NCBI GenBank assembly: GCA_903900705.1
Contig: CAIUOG010000123.1
Location: forward strand, 1 to 54,026
Reading direction: 5' to 3'
Source: an uncultured Acidobacteriia bacterium
Lineage (GTDB): Bacteria; Acidobacteriota; Terriglobia; Bryobacterales; Bryobacteraceae
DNA: 54,026 nucleotides
How positions within the stretch are numbered: position 1 is the first letter of the stretch; the number at the start of each line of letters is the position of its first letter. Below the pieces are notes generated by a model. That model was not told the origin of the DNA, made no database searches, and worked only from the letters and a program-made list of their open reading frames with translations. The position numbers and the translations under genes are program-made. Below are positions 1-8,072 of the stretch, piece after piece.

Positions 1-1197
1 CGCGTCATTAAGGGTTATCACGCCGAAGAGCGGGAAGCGAAGATCTTCGGTGAAGGGGTACAGCGGCTGTTTGAGAACGTCCGCAAGAGCCTCACCGCCA
101 TGTCGCTGATGTCTCTTTCGGCCACTGTCCTGATGGGCTTCGTGGGCTCCCTGATCATGTACATCGGTACGCGGCAGATCTTTACGCACTCGCTCACGTT
201 GGGCGGCTACGTTACGTTTGCGGCGTTTCTCGCTTTTCTGATCGCTCCCATCATCGGGATCGTGAATATCGGCACGCAGTTGAGCGAGGCGATGGCGGGG
301 CTTGAGCGGACGCGGGAAGTGCTGCGGGAGCGGCCGGAGGATGAAGATCCGGATCGCGTTCGTGACGCTGGTCGGATTGTAGGAGACGTAGAGTTTCGGA
401 ATGTGCGGTTCTCCTATCAGGAAGGCAAGGAAGTTCTGCACGGGATTTCGTTTGAGGCAAAGCCGGGTACCGTAACGGCCTTTGTGGGACCTTCGGGCTC
501 CGGAAAATCCACCACGATCGGCCTGATCGCCGCCTTTCATAAACCCTCAGGCGGACAGGTCCTGGTGGACGGTGTGGATTTGAACACGCTCCGACTCTCC
601 AGCTACCGGGCTCATCTGGGCGTCGTTCTCCAGGAAACGTTTCTGTTCGACGGCAACATCCGGGACAACGTGAAGTTCTCTCGTCCTGATGCCACCGAAG
701 AGCAGTTTCTCGAAGCGTGCCGCATTGCGCGCGTGGACGAGTTCGCGGAGAAACTGGAAAACGGTTACGACACGATTGTCGGTGAGCGTGGAGTGAAGCT
801 TTCCGGTGGCCAGCGGCAGCGGTTGTCCATTGCCAGAGCGATTCTGGCGGATCCGCGAATTCTGATTCTGGACGAAGCGACTTCGAGCCTGGATTCGGAA
901 TCCGAAGCCATGATTCAGCAGGGCCTGTCGCATCTGATGAAAGGGCGAACCACGTTCGTAATCGCGCACAGGCTGTCCACCATCCGGAAGGCGGATCAGA
1001 TTCTGGTAATCGAGTCGGGAGACGTGATTGAGCGCGGAACGCATCCCGAGCTTTTCGCGCAGCAGGGCCGCTACTGGGACATGTACACGCGGCAGCACCA
1101 ACTGGACGAAAATCTGTTCCTGGCCCCCGGCGAAGGCGACGTCATCCCGGAGGAAATGGCTCCCGTCGCAATTCCCGCCGCGCGACGTTCCCTTTGA
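1..1197 (+). CDS. ABC exporter, fused permease and ATPase (MsbA-like), 5' truncated
   Basis: The reading frame is open from base 1, so the gene begins before the window; 398 residues of its C-terminal part are present. The first ~120 residues are the end of the transmembrane domain, including the cytoplasmic loop typical of MsbA-type half transporters (RVIKGYHAEERE) and two hydrophobic segments. The nucleotide-binding domain follows: Walker A GPSGSGKST at residues 163-171 of the visible part, signature LSGGQRQR from residue 267, Walker B ILILDEATS and the switch histidine in VIAHRLST. The family exports lipids, lipid A precursors or drugs across the inner membrane as a dimer. The substrate cannot be read from this fragment. 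Confidence 0.93.
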   Translation, partial: RVIKGYHAEEREAKIFGEGVQRLFENVRKSLTAMSLMSLSATVLMGFVGSLIMYIGTRQIFTHSLTLGGYVTFAAFLAFLIAPIIGIVNIGTQLSEAMAGLERTREVLRERPEDEDPDRVRDAGRIVGDVEFRNVRFSYQEGKEVLHGISFEAKPGTVTAFVGPSGSGKSTTIGLIAAFHKPSGGQVLVDGVDLNTLRLSSYRAHLGVVLQETFLFDGNIRDNVKFSRPDATEEQFLEACRIARVDEFAEKLENGYDTIVGERGVKLSGGQRQRLSIARAILADPRILILDEATSSLDSESEAMIQQGLSHLMKGRTTFVIAHRLSTIRKADQILVIESGDVIERGTHPELFAQQGRYWDMYTRQHQLDENLFLAPGEGDVIPEEMAPVAIPAARRSL

Positions 1198-1222
1198 ACC
1201 AGCCGATCTAGTATCCTGAATC

Positions 1223-1238
1223 TTACCCGCCGGGGTAA
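1223..1238. promoter_or_regulatory. Small inverted repeat before the STAS gene
   Basis: A perfect 6-bp inverted repeat, TTACCC GCCG GGGTAA, lies in the 56-base gap between the ABC exporter and the STAS gene, 15 bases before the ATG. There is no T-run, so it is not an obvious terminator. It could be an operator or a leader hairpin; nothing else supports either reading. Confidence 0.3.
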
Positions 1239-1253
1239 TCGGATCTATACGTA

Positions 1254-1604
1254 ATGGTGCTAAGTTTGACGACGAGAAAGTGCGAACCGGACATCACGGT
1301 AGTGGAACTCGCGGGCCGCATCACGCTGGGCCGCGAGAGCTCTCAGATTGAAGTCAATGTGGTGAAGTTGCTGAACGAGGGCGAGAAGAATCTTGTGATC
1401 GACCTTTCCAGAGTGGATTACATCGACTCCACCGGTATCGGCATCATCGCGTATTGCTTCGGGAAGGTCACGCAGTTCAATGCCCGTTGCCGCGTCTCCG
1501 GCGCGCAGGGGCTGGTGATGGACCTTTTCAAAATCACACGCCTCGATTCGGTGATCCAGTTCTTCCCGGACGTCGAAAGCGCGTGCGAAAGCCTTCGAAG
1601 CTAG
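1254..1604 (+). CDS. STAS-domain anti-sigma factor antagonist
   Basis: A 116-residue single-domain STAS protein, the usual length for SpoIIAA/RsbV-type antagonists. The phosphorylation loop VDYIDSTGIG carries the serine normally phosphorylated by a partner-switching kinase. By family, the unphosphorylated form binds an anti-sigma kinase and releases a sigma factor, but no partner kinase or phosphatase lies in the window. The hypothetical gene that follows starts 6 bases later and is probably co-transcribed. It could instead act in a non-sigma partner-switching route, as some STAS proteins do. Confidence 0.9.
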   Translation: MVLSLTTRKCEPDITVVELAGRITLGRESSQIEVNVVKLLNEGEKNLVIDLSRVDYIDSTGIGIIAYCFGKVTQFNARCRVSGAQGLVMDLFKITRLDSVIQFFPDVESACESLRS

Positions 1605-1610
1605 CCAAAC

Positions 1611-2114
1611 ATGCAGGTATTGCAGGCAGGCAAACACAAGTTTATCCTTCTGGAGATCGATGGCGAGACTGTGGCTTCCGTGGCGCAGCAGGCCGGTTTC
1701 GAAGCGAACGTGAAGGAAACCGCGCGCACCATGGTGCTGGAACTGACAGCGGAGCAACGGGATACTCCCCTGCTGCTTTTTGACGCCGCGGATCCCGCCA
1801 ACCTCGGCTGGTTTTCACGTTGCCAGTTCTATGTGGATGGCCGTACCGGAGGTGTGATGCAAACACCACTTTCCGTGGCCAATAAGCGCGATCGCGCCGG
1901 ACGCACGGTGGGGAATTGCCTCCGCATGCGGATTGCGAAAGAACTGCCCGCCACGTTCCGACTGCCCGGCCGGCAACCGCTCACCGAACAGGTATTCTAT
2001 GGCATGCTGAACAACTTCCTGCTGGCGCTGACCAGGACGGGTGTCGCGGTTTGCGGTGGCCCGGCGGTTCAGCCACTGGCAGGCAGGACTGAAGCGCCGG
2101 GGTCCCGAAACTAA
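1611..2114 (+). CDS. Hypothetical protein linked to the STAS gene
   Basis: A 167-residue soluble protein that I do not recognise. It has no signal peptide or membrane segment. The N-terminal ~100 residues alternate short beta-like stretches (KFILLEIDG) with acidic helices; the C-terminal part is basic. It starts 6 bases after the STAS stop codon, so the two are probably translated from one message, and a role in the same signalling route is possible. No clear Shine-Dalgarno precedes the ATG, which fits translational coupling. It ends 8 bases before the convergent fabG end, and no terminator is seen. Confidence 0.65.
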   Translation: MQVLQAGKHKFILLEIDGETVASVAQQAGFEANVKETARTMVLELTAEQRDTPLLLFDAADPANLGWFSRCQFYVDGRTGGVMQTPLSVANKRDRAGRTVGNCLRMRIAKELPATFRLPGRQPLTEQVFYGMLNNFLLALTRTGVAVCGGPAVQPLAGRTEAPGSRN

Positions 2115-2122
2115 CTCTCTGT

Positions 2123-2857
2123 TTACCGCATATACATGCCACCGTTTACGTCGATGACGTTTCCGGTGATGTAGCTGGCTTCTTCACTGGCCAGAAAGCG
2201 CACGGCGGCGGCCACTTCTTCCGGCGCACCGATACGACCCATCGGGATATTCTGGGTGATGCGCGTCTTCTGTTCGTCCTTGAGAACATTCGTCATGTCG
2301 GTCTCAATAAAACCCGGCGCAACCGCGTTTACCGTGATGTTCCGCGAGGCAAGTTCCTGCGCCAGGGACTTGGTGAGCCCGAGCAGACCAGCCTTCGACG
2401 CGACATAGTTCGCCTGGCCCGGATTACCCGCCTGGCCCACCACCGAGGAAATGTTCACGATCCGGCCCCATCTTTCGCGCATCATTGGGGAGATGACTTG
2501 CTGGATGCAGAAGAACGCGCCGGAGAGGTTGGTCTGCAGCACCATGTTCCAGTCGTCAGGCTTCAGACGCAGCGCGAGGTTATCTTTCGTGACGCCGGCG
2601 TTGTTGACCAGAATGTCGATGCGACCGAACTCCTTTGTGACCCTGGAGAAACCCTCTTTGATGGAGTCAAACGAAGACAGGTCGAGCGCGACCACGAAGG
2701 CCTCGCCGCCGAGGGCCCGGATCTCGGCCGCAACCTCTTCCAGTTTGTCCACCTGGCGGGCTGCCAGAGCCACTTTGTTCCCTGCTTTGGCCAGTTCCAA
2801 AGCACATGCGCGACCGATTCCGCGGCTCGCTCCCGTTACCAATGCAATGCGATTCAT
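2123..2857 (-). CDS. fabG: 3-oxoacyl-[acyl-carrier-protein] reductase
   Basis: A short-chain dehydrogenase of 244 residues that reduces 3-oxoacyl-ACP with NADPH in fatty-acid elongation. Seen: the cofactor motif TGASRGIG at residues 8-15, the NNAG motif, the active-site serine region (NISSVVGQAGNPGQ), and YVASK carrying the catalytic Tyr and Lys. The tail VIDVNGGMYM matches FabG closely. The ATG at 2857 gives the normal N-terminus (MNRIALVTG); a start 9 codons upstream is possible but adds atypical residues. It stands alone rather than in a fab cluster and is divergent from ubiD across 47 bases. Confidence 0.9.
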   Translation of the reverse strand: MNRIALVTGASRGIGRACALELAKAGNKVALAARQVDKLEEVAAEIRALGGEAFVVALDLSSFDSIKEGFSRVTKEFGRIDILVNNAGVTKDNLALRLKPDDWNMVLQTNLSGAFFCIQQVISPMMRERWGRIVNISSVVGQAGNPGQANYVASKAGLLGLTKSLAQELASRNITVNAVAPGFIETDMTNVLKDEQKTRITQNIPMGRIGAPEEVAAAVRFLASEEASYITGNVIDVNGGMYMR

Positions 2858-2904
2858 AGAAGAGTAGTCCGAACTTGCAATCATAGTAGATTCAAACCAA
2901 TCCC

Positions 2905-4350
2905 ATGGCTTACGACGATCTGCGCGACTTTATTCGCGCCCTCGAAAAGAACAACGAACTGAAGCGGATCCCCTTTGAAGTGGACCCGAAGCTGGAAATC
3001 ACCGAATTTGCCGACCGCTCCGTGAAGGGCGGTGGCCCCGCGCTGCTGTTTGAGAAGCCGAAGGGCTCGAAGTACCCCTTGCTCATCAACAGCTTCGCCA
3101 GCATGAAGCGCATGGAGATCGCGCTGCAGGTGGATTCGGTGGATTCGGTGGCAAAGCGCATTGCCGAGTACCTGGAAATGCGCATGCCGGAAGGTCTGCT
3201 GAACAAGCTCAAAATGCTGCCGAAACTGGCGGAGATGGGCGCGTTCTTCCCGAAGATCGTTTCGAAAGGCGCCTGCCAGGAAGTGGTGAAGCGGGACGGT
3301 TTTTCCCTCTACGACTTCCCCGTTCTCACCTGCTGGCCGGATGACGGCGGTCCGTACATCACGCTCCCCATGGTGTTCACAAAGAATCCGGAGAATGGCA
3401 AGCGCAACTGCGGCATGTACCGGATGCAGGTCTACGACGAACGCACCACGGGCATGCACTGGCAGACCCACAAACAGGGTGCGGAACACTATCGCCGCCG
3501 TTTTGCGGATGGGCAGACCCGGATGGATGTTTCGGTGGCAATCGGCGCGGATCCGGCCACCATGTATTCCGCCATTCTGCCTTTGCCGCCCGATCTGGAC
3601 GAGATGATGATTGCCGGCTTCCTGCGTGGCAGTCCGGTCGAAATGGTGAAGTGCCAGACCAATGACATTGAAGTGCCGGCGAATGCGGAGATCGTACTGG
3701 AAGGCTACGTGGAATTGGGAGAACAGCGGCGGGAAGGCCCGTTTGGCGACCATACCGGCTACTATTCCCTCGCGGACGATTACCCGGTGTTCCACGTGAC
3801 CTGCGTCACCCATCGCAAAGACCCCATCTACGCGACCACCATCGTCGGGCCGCCACCGATGGAAGATTTCTACATGGGCAAGGCCATCGAGCGCATCTTC
3901 CTGCCTCTGATGCGCATGCAACTGCCCGAAGTGCGGGATATGTGCATGCCGGCGGAAGGCATCTTCCACAACATCATGCTGGTGTCGATCCGGAAATCGT
4001 ATCCGGGCCACGCCCGCAAGGTGATGAATGCGATCTGGGGTCTGGGCCAGGCGATGTTCACCAAGGTCATTATCGTGGTGGATGAAGACGTGGATGTGCA
4101 GAACGTGAGTGAAGTCGCGTGGCGCGCCCTCAACAATATCGACCCCGAACGCGACATTCAGTTCACGATGGGCCCGATCGATTCGCTGGACCACGCCAGC
4201 CGTCTGGTGAATTACGGCAGTAAGATGGGCGTGGACGCGACGAAGAAATGGCCGGGCGAAGGGTTTACGCGCGACTGGCCGGATGTTCTGAAGATGGCTC
4301 CGGACGTGAAGAAGAGGGTGGACGAGCTATGGAAAAAAGCCGGTTTGTAG
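2905..4350 (+). CDS. UbiD-family decarboxylase
   Basis: A 481-residue protein of the UbiD family, which uses prenylated FMN to decarboxylate aromatic or unsaturated acids. The length and the core motifs match the menaquinone/ubiquinone type: an N-terminal domain (DLRDFIRALEKNNELKRI), the central TGMHWQTHKQGAEHYRR block, and the GPFGDHTGYYS motif that lines the active site. No UbiX prenyltransferase is visible here. The downstream methyltransferase overlaps the 3' end by 22 bases, so the pair is translationally coupled. A quinone-pathway role is likely from the family, but other aryl acids are possible substrates. Confidence 0.9.
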   Translation: MAYDDLRDFIRALEKNNELKRIPFEVDPKLEITEFADRSVKGGGPALLFEKPKGSKYPLLINSFASMKRMEIALQVDSVDSVAKRIAEYLEMRMPEGLLNKLKMLPKLAEMGAFFPKIVSKGACQEVVKRDGFSLYDFPVLTCWPDDGGPYITLPMVFTKNPENGKRNCGMYRMQVYDERTTGMHWQTHKQGAEHYRRRFADGQTRMDVSVAIGADPATMYSAILPLPPDLDEMMIAGFLRGSPVEMVKCQTNDIEVPANAEIVLEGYVELGEQRREGPFGDHTGYYSLADDYPVFHVTCVTHRKDPIYATTIVGPPPMEDFYMGKAIERIFLPLMRMQLPEVRDMCMPAEGIFHNIMLVSIRKSYPGHARKVMNAIWGLGQAMFTKVIIVVDEDVDVQNVSEVAWRALNNIDPERDIQFTMGPIDSLDHASRLVNYGSKMGVDATKKWPGEGFTRDWPDVLKMAPDVKKRVDELWKKAGL

Positions 4351-5003
4351 GAATCGCCATTCTGGCGGCGCTGCTTTGCGCGCTGCCGTGTTCTGGCGCC
4401 GATGTTCATCCGATAACCAAGCGTCGCATTGCCGGGGTGATGGGCCCCGGCGGCGCTGACTGGCTGGTGCGGCCCGAGCGGCAGGAGGAAGAACATCCGG
4501 ATGAAGCTCTGGATGCGCTGAAGATTGCGAAGGGCGCGACCGTAGCCGACATTGGCGCGGGCGTCGGCTACTTCACCTGGCGGCTTTCCGAGCGTGTGGG
4601 TCCGGCGGGTGTGGTCTACGGTGAGGATATCCAGCAGGCCATGCTGGATCAGCTGGTCCGGAACATGAAGGCACGGAAGATCACCAATGTGAGGCCCGTG
4701 CTCGGTGGCATAGACGACCCCAGGTTACCCAACAGTTCCGTGGACCTGATTCTGCTGGTGGATGTTTATCACGAATTTTCAGAGCCCGTGAAGATGGTGG
4801 ACCGGATGCGCGAAGCCCTCCGTCCAGGCGGGAGGTTGGTGCTGCTGGAGTACCGTGCCGAAGATCCGAACGTGCCCATCCGTCCCGAGCATAAGATGAC
4901 GCTCAAACAGGTGCGTGCGGAGATTGAGCCGCAGGGCCTCGTGTTCGTCGAGTCCATCGAAACCCTGCCGCAGCAGCATATTATTGTTTTCCGGCGACCC
5001 TGA
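4329..5003 (+). CDS. Exported class I SAM-dependent methyltransferase
   Basis: A protein of 224 residues with an N-terminal hydrophobic segment typical of a Sec signal (FVGIAILAALLCALPCSG) followed by a Rossmann methyltransferase. SAM motif I is VADIGAGVGYFTWRL, and the post-motif LLVDVYHEF and PGGRLVLLEYR are also present. The ATG at 4329 has GAGGG upstream inside ubiD; longer starts only add residues before the signal. The gene overlaps ubiD, suggesting a joint quinone-like pathway, but the signal peptide would place the enzyme in the periplasm, which is unusual for a SAM enzyme. It might instead be membrane-anchored with a short N-terminal helix. Confidence 0.82.
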   Translation: MEKSRFVGIAILAALLCALPCSGADVHPITKRRIAGVMGPGGADWLVRPERQEEEHPDEALDALKIAKGATVADIGAGVGYFTWRLSERVGPAGVVYGEDIQQAMLDQLVRNMKARKITNVRPVLGGIDDPRLPNSSVDLILLVDVYHEFSEPVKMVDRMREALRPGGRLVLLEYRAEDPNVPIRPEHKMTLKQVRAEIEPQGLVFVESIETLPQQHIIVFRRP

Positions 5004-5022
5004 CGGCCTTACCCTGACTGCG

Positions 5023-7950
5023 TTACAGGGAAAGTTTCAGGGTGAACTGTAGTGATCGCGCGGGCAATTGATTCGTGATGCCGGTAAGCGGCGCGCCAAA
5101 CCCGGGCCCGGGCGTATTCGCATTGCCCCACGTTCCGCTATAGCCCACAAAATTCGCGCGGTTCAGAGCATTAAACGCCTCGGCGCGCGCCAGCACCCGG
5201 ATACCTTCCTTCCACAACCGGAACTCCCGTTCCAAATATGGCGAGAAGTCGTAGACGGGGTTTCCATGGCCGGCATTGCGCCCGATAACCACTCCGTTAA
5301 TCACAGGGCGGTCTGTGGTTGCGCCGGTGTCCCCGCTGTTGGTGGTGCCGGTGATGATGTTGTAAGGGAGTCCGCTGCCGAGCGTCAGTATTCCGCCCAC
5401 ATGAATCTTCAGGGGCGCAACATACAGGCCGCTCAGAACAAAACGCTGCCGCTGGTCGAACAAGGCATTCGCCTTTTCCACCTTGCCGGTGAAGTTCGCA
5501 TCATTCGGATTCTGGCTGGGAATATCCGGATCCACGTTGTCGATGGCATGCGACCAGGTATAGCTCGCCAGCATACTGAAATTTCGGCTGAACCGGTGCG
5601 TCAGGTTCACGTCCAGAGCCTGGTAGAACGCATAGCCGTTGTTCACGTCCGTCTGGATCACGGCATAGGACGGCTGAGGGTTGGTTGCCGTTACTGTATT
5701 GCAAGTCAGATTGTGCTGCGCGTACCACGCGATCCAGTACGGGCGCGTGCAGTTGGCGGCCTGCGGCGTACGGGATTGGCCGGCAACCGTGCGGATAAAC
5801 GGCGTGGGCGCATCCACATCGAGGGGACGATTGATCCGGAGGGTGTGGGAACCGACGTAATCCGCGCTCAGGATCCAGCCCTGCGCCAGGCGGCGCTCCA
5901 CACCGAAACTCCATTGTTCCGAATAGGGATTCAAGAGCTGCGAAGGGTAACCCGTGAGGGTATTGGTGGGAAAGAACTGATTCAGGAATGCGCTGTCGCC
6001 CGGGCGAACGTACAGGCTTCGCACCGGCACGGGAGCATTGGCGGGCAGCGCGGGCAATGGCGCGGCGGCGACGCTCGTCGGGAAACCCACCTGACCGGGT
6101 GAAGCGGTGTAGTTGAAGACTCCGGTGGGGCCGGTGAGGGCCCAGTTTGCCGCCATGTTGTCCACCAACTGCGAGTAGTAGATGCCGAAGCCGCTGCGCA
6201 CCACGGTTTTGCCATCACCCTTTACGTTCCAGGCGAAACCAAAGCGAGGCGCGAAGCTTTTCCGGGCGTCGGAGAACGTCTGTTGTTCATACCGCAGGCC
6301 TATGTTGAGGGTGAGGTCCGGACGGAGCCGGAAGTCATCCTGGCCAAAGACGGTCCAGATAGCGTCATTCACTGTGTAGTTCGCGTTGCCGTAGCTCTGG
6401 GTGTAGGTCTTGACGTTGGCGATGTTGCCCAGATAGGCGCTGCTCTCGCAGAACGTCAGGCTCTGCGTACAGGTGTTATAGACGAACTGCCCCTGATAAA
6501 TCGGCCCGCCAAACTCTTTGCTGTTACCCCCGTTGTGGGCCACGATCAGGTTCGCGCCGAACTTAAGCTGATGGTTGCCATAGACCGCGGAAAGAGTGTC
6601 GCTCACCTGGTATTGCCTGTTTTCGAGCAAGGCGGCCTGTGAGGTGCCGGTGGTGAAGGTGCCGCCGGTCGAAATCGGAACCTGGTATTGCGTCCCGTAG
6701 ATGACGGGATCGAACTGGGTGACTGGCGAGGCCAACTGGAACTGCGCCCGAAGGTTATTCACCAGGGTCGGGCTCAGAATCGCCGTCTCACCGAGTTCGA
6801 GGGAGTAGGTGCGGCGTCGGAAGATCCGGTCCACCGTTGGGAGGTTGTTGCCGCCAACGGCGCCGTTGGGATTGGTGTCATGGAAGCCATCGAGGTTGCC
6901 GCGAAGGAAGAGCGTGTTCCGGTCATTCAACTGACGGTCGGCCCGGAAGAAGCCGAGCCAGCCGCGGTAATGGCCGATAAAATTGCCCGGCGCAACGGGC
7001 GAGATCACCGGGGAGACGCGGTTTTGGCGGGTGTACTCGCCGGCGGCGAAGAAGTGCGTACGGTGATCGGAACCGATGGGCCCGGAGACGGCGGCATCCG
7101 ACTGGCCGAGGGTGTCACCCGTAATCGCGTTGCCGCTCGATGCCGTGGCGGATGTGAAGCCGGAAAGCGCGGCCGAGGTGGTCGCCGGCCGACACGTCTC
7201 CCCCAGTTCGCCGTGGAAAATGTCGGCGCCGCTCCGCGTCACAATGTTGACCGCGCTGCCCGTACTGCCTCCAAGTTCGGCGGAGAACTCATTCACCAGC
7301 ACCGTCATTTCCTGAATGGCCGCCTGCGGAAGGGTGGAGAAGATGGTTTGCCGTCCCCAGGCGTCATTCCCGCTCGCGCCATCCACTTCGAACCATGCCT
7401 GCCGCCGTCCCGCGCCATTGGTGGTGAAAAGGTTCTGATTGATAAAGACGTCGCCGGTGCTGATCGCAGGCCGGTTCGCGGCGCTCAGCAGGGGCAGGAA
7501 AGTGATCTTGTGGTTCGGAAGCGGGGTCTGGTTGATCTGGGCGGAATCCAGATGGATTCCTATCTGGGGCTGATCTGTGCGGATCTCTCCGGCAACACCA
7601 GTGACGGTGACGCGTTCCTGCCCTGCCCCGACGCTCAACCGCAGGGATATCTCGGCGGTGGAGCCACCTTCCAGAACCAAGCCTTTCCGCTGCGCTTCGG
7701 CAAAACCCTGTTTGGCCGCCGTGATCTCCCAGACACCGGCCACGGGCAACGCCGCCAGCGTAAAATTACCCGCGGTATCGGACTGTGCGGTGCGTTCCGC
7801 GCGCGTCTGCGTGTTCACTGCCTTGACAGAAGCGCCGGACACGGCCGCCTGACTGGGGTCGGAAATATGCCCGCGGACGGTTGCGGTATCGGGGGTTTGC
7901 GCGAGCAGCGAATGGATGAGCAGGGCGAGTAACACAATGATGCGGAGCAT
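5023..7950 (-). CDS. Oar-like TonB-dependent outer-membrane receptor 1
   Basis: 975 residues starting at the ATG that directly precedes a Sec signal peptide (LRIIVLLALLIHSLLAQ); longer starts only add a basic, non-signal extension. A carboxypeptidase-regulatory (Ig-like) domain follows (RGHISDPSQAAVSGASV, about residues 25-105), then a plug region and a beta-barrel rich in Asn, Tyr and Trp. The family imports large or scarce substrates through the outer membrane using TonB energy; the substrate is unknown. The last residue is Leu rather than the common Phe. The gene is divergent from the BNR propeller, with a shared 122-base control region. Confidence 0.9.
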   Translation of the reverse strand: MLRIIVLLALLIHSLLAQTPDTATVRGHISDPSQAAVSGASVKAVNTQTRAERTAQSDTAGNFTLAALPVAGVWEITAAKQGFAEAQRKGLVLEGGSTAEISLRLSVGAGQERVTVTGVAGEIRTDQPQIGIHLDSAQINQTPLPNHKITFLPLLSAANRPAISTGDVFINQNLFTTNGAGRRQAWFEVDGASGNDAWGRQTIFSTLPQAAIQEMTVLVNEFSAELGGSTGSAVNIVTRSGADIFHGELGETCRPATTSAALSGFTSATASSGNAITGDTLGQSDAAVSGPIGSDHRTHFFAAGEYTRQNRVSPVISPVAPGNFIGHYRGWLGFFRADRQLNDRNTLFLRGNLDGFHDTNPNGAVGGNNLPTVDRIFRRRTYSLELGETAILSPTLVNNLRAQFQLASPVTQFDPVIYGTQYQVPISTGGTFTTGTSQAALLENRQYQVSDTLSAVYGNHQLKFGANLIVAHNGGNSKEFGGPIYQGQFVYNTCTQSLTFCESSAYLGNIANVKTYTQSYGNANYTVNDAIWTVFGQDDFRLRPDLTLNIGLRYEQQTFSDARKSFAPRFGFAWNVKGDGKTVVRSGFGIYYSQLVDNMAANWALTGPTGVFNYTASPGQVGFPTSVAAAPLPALPANAPVPVRSLYVRPGDSAFLNQFFPTNTLTGYPSQLLNPYSEQWSFGVERRLAQGWILSADYVGSHTLRINRPLDVDAPTPFIRTVAGQSRTPQAANCTRPYWIAWYAQHNLTCNTVTATNPQPSYAVIQTDVNNGYAFYQALDVNLTHRFSRNFSMLASYTWSHAIDNVDPDIPSQNPNDANFTGKVEKANALFDQRQRFVLSGLYVAPLKIHVGGILTLGSGLPYNIITGTTNSGDTGATTDRPVINGVVIGRNAGHGNPVYDFSPYLEREFRLWKEGIRVLARAEAFNALNRANFVGYSGTWGNANTPGPGFGAPLTGITNQLPARSLQFTLKLSL

Positions 7951-7971
7951 TGGAATAAGCCGCCATGTTAG

Positions 7972-8001
7972 CGGTCGCGTGGTTCCTACTACCAGCGACC
8001 G
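7972..8001. promoter_or_regulatory. Inverted repeat in the divergent receptor 1/propeller region
   Basis: CGGTCGCGTGG at 7972-7982 pairs with CCAGCGACCG at 7992-8001 (10 bp with one bulged G, 9-base spacer). It lies near the start of receptor 1 (22 bp upstream of its ATG) and 71 bp upstream of the propeller gene, where an operator serving both divergent genes would be expected. I see no convincing -35/-10 pair around it. Confidence 0.35.
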
Positions 8002-8072
8002 TAATGAATGCAGCCCATTCACAACATTGCTTCCCCGCCGCGTTGGCCTCACGGGCGGATAATGGAGCGAAC

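Noticed and set aside
2881-4194. Open frame of 437 codons on the - strand
   Set aside because: Antisense to the ubiD gene, His/Arg-rich, no known domain.
6688-7932. Open frame of 414 codons on the + strand
   Set aside because: Antisense to receptor 1; the receptor has signal, regulatory domain and barrel in the other frame.
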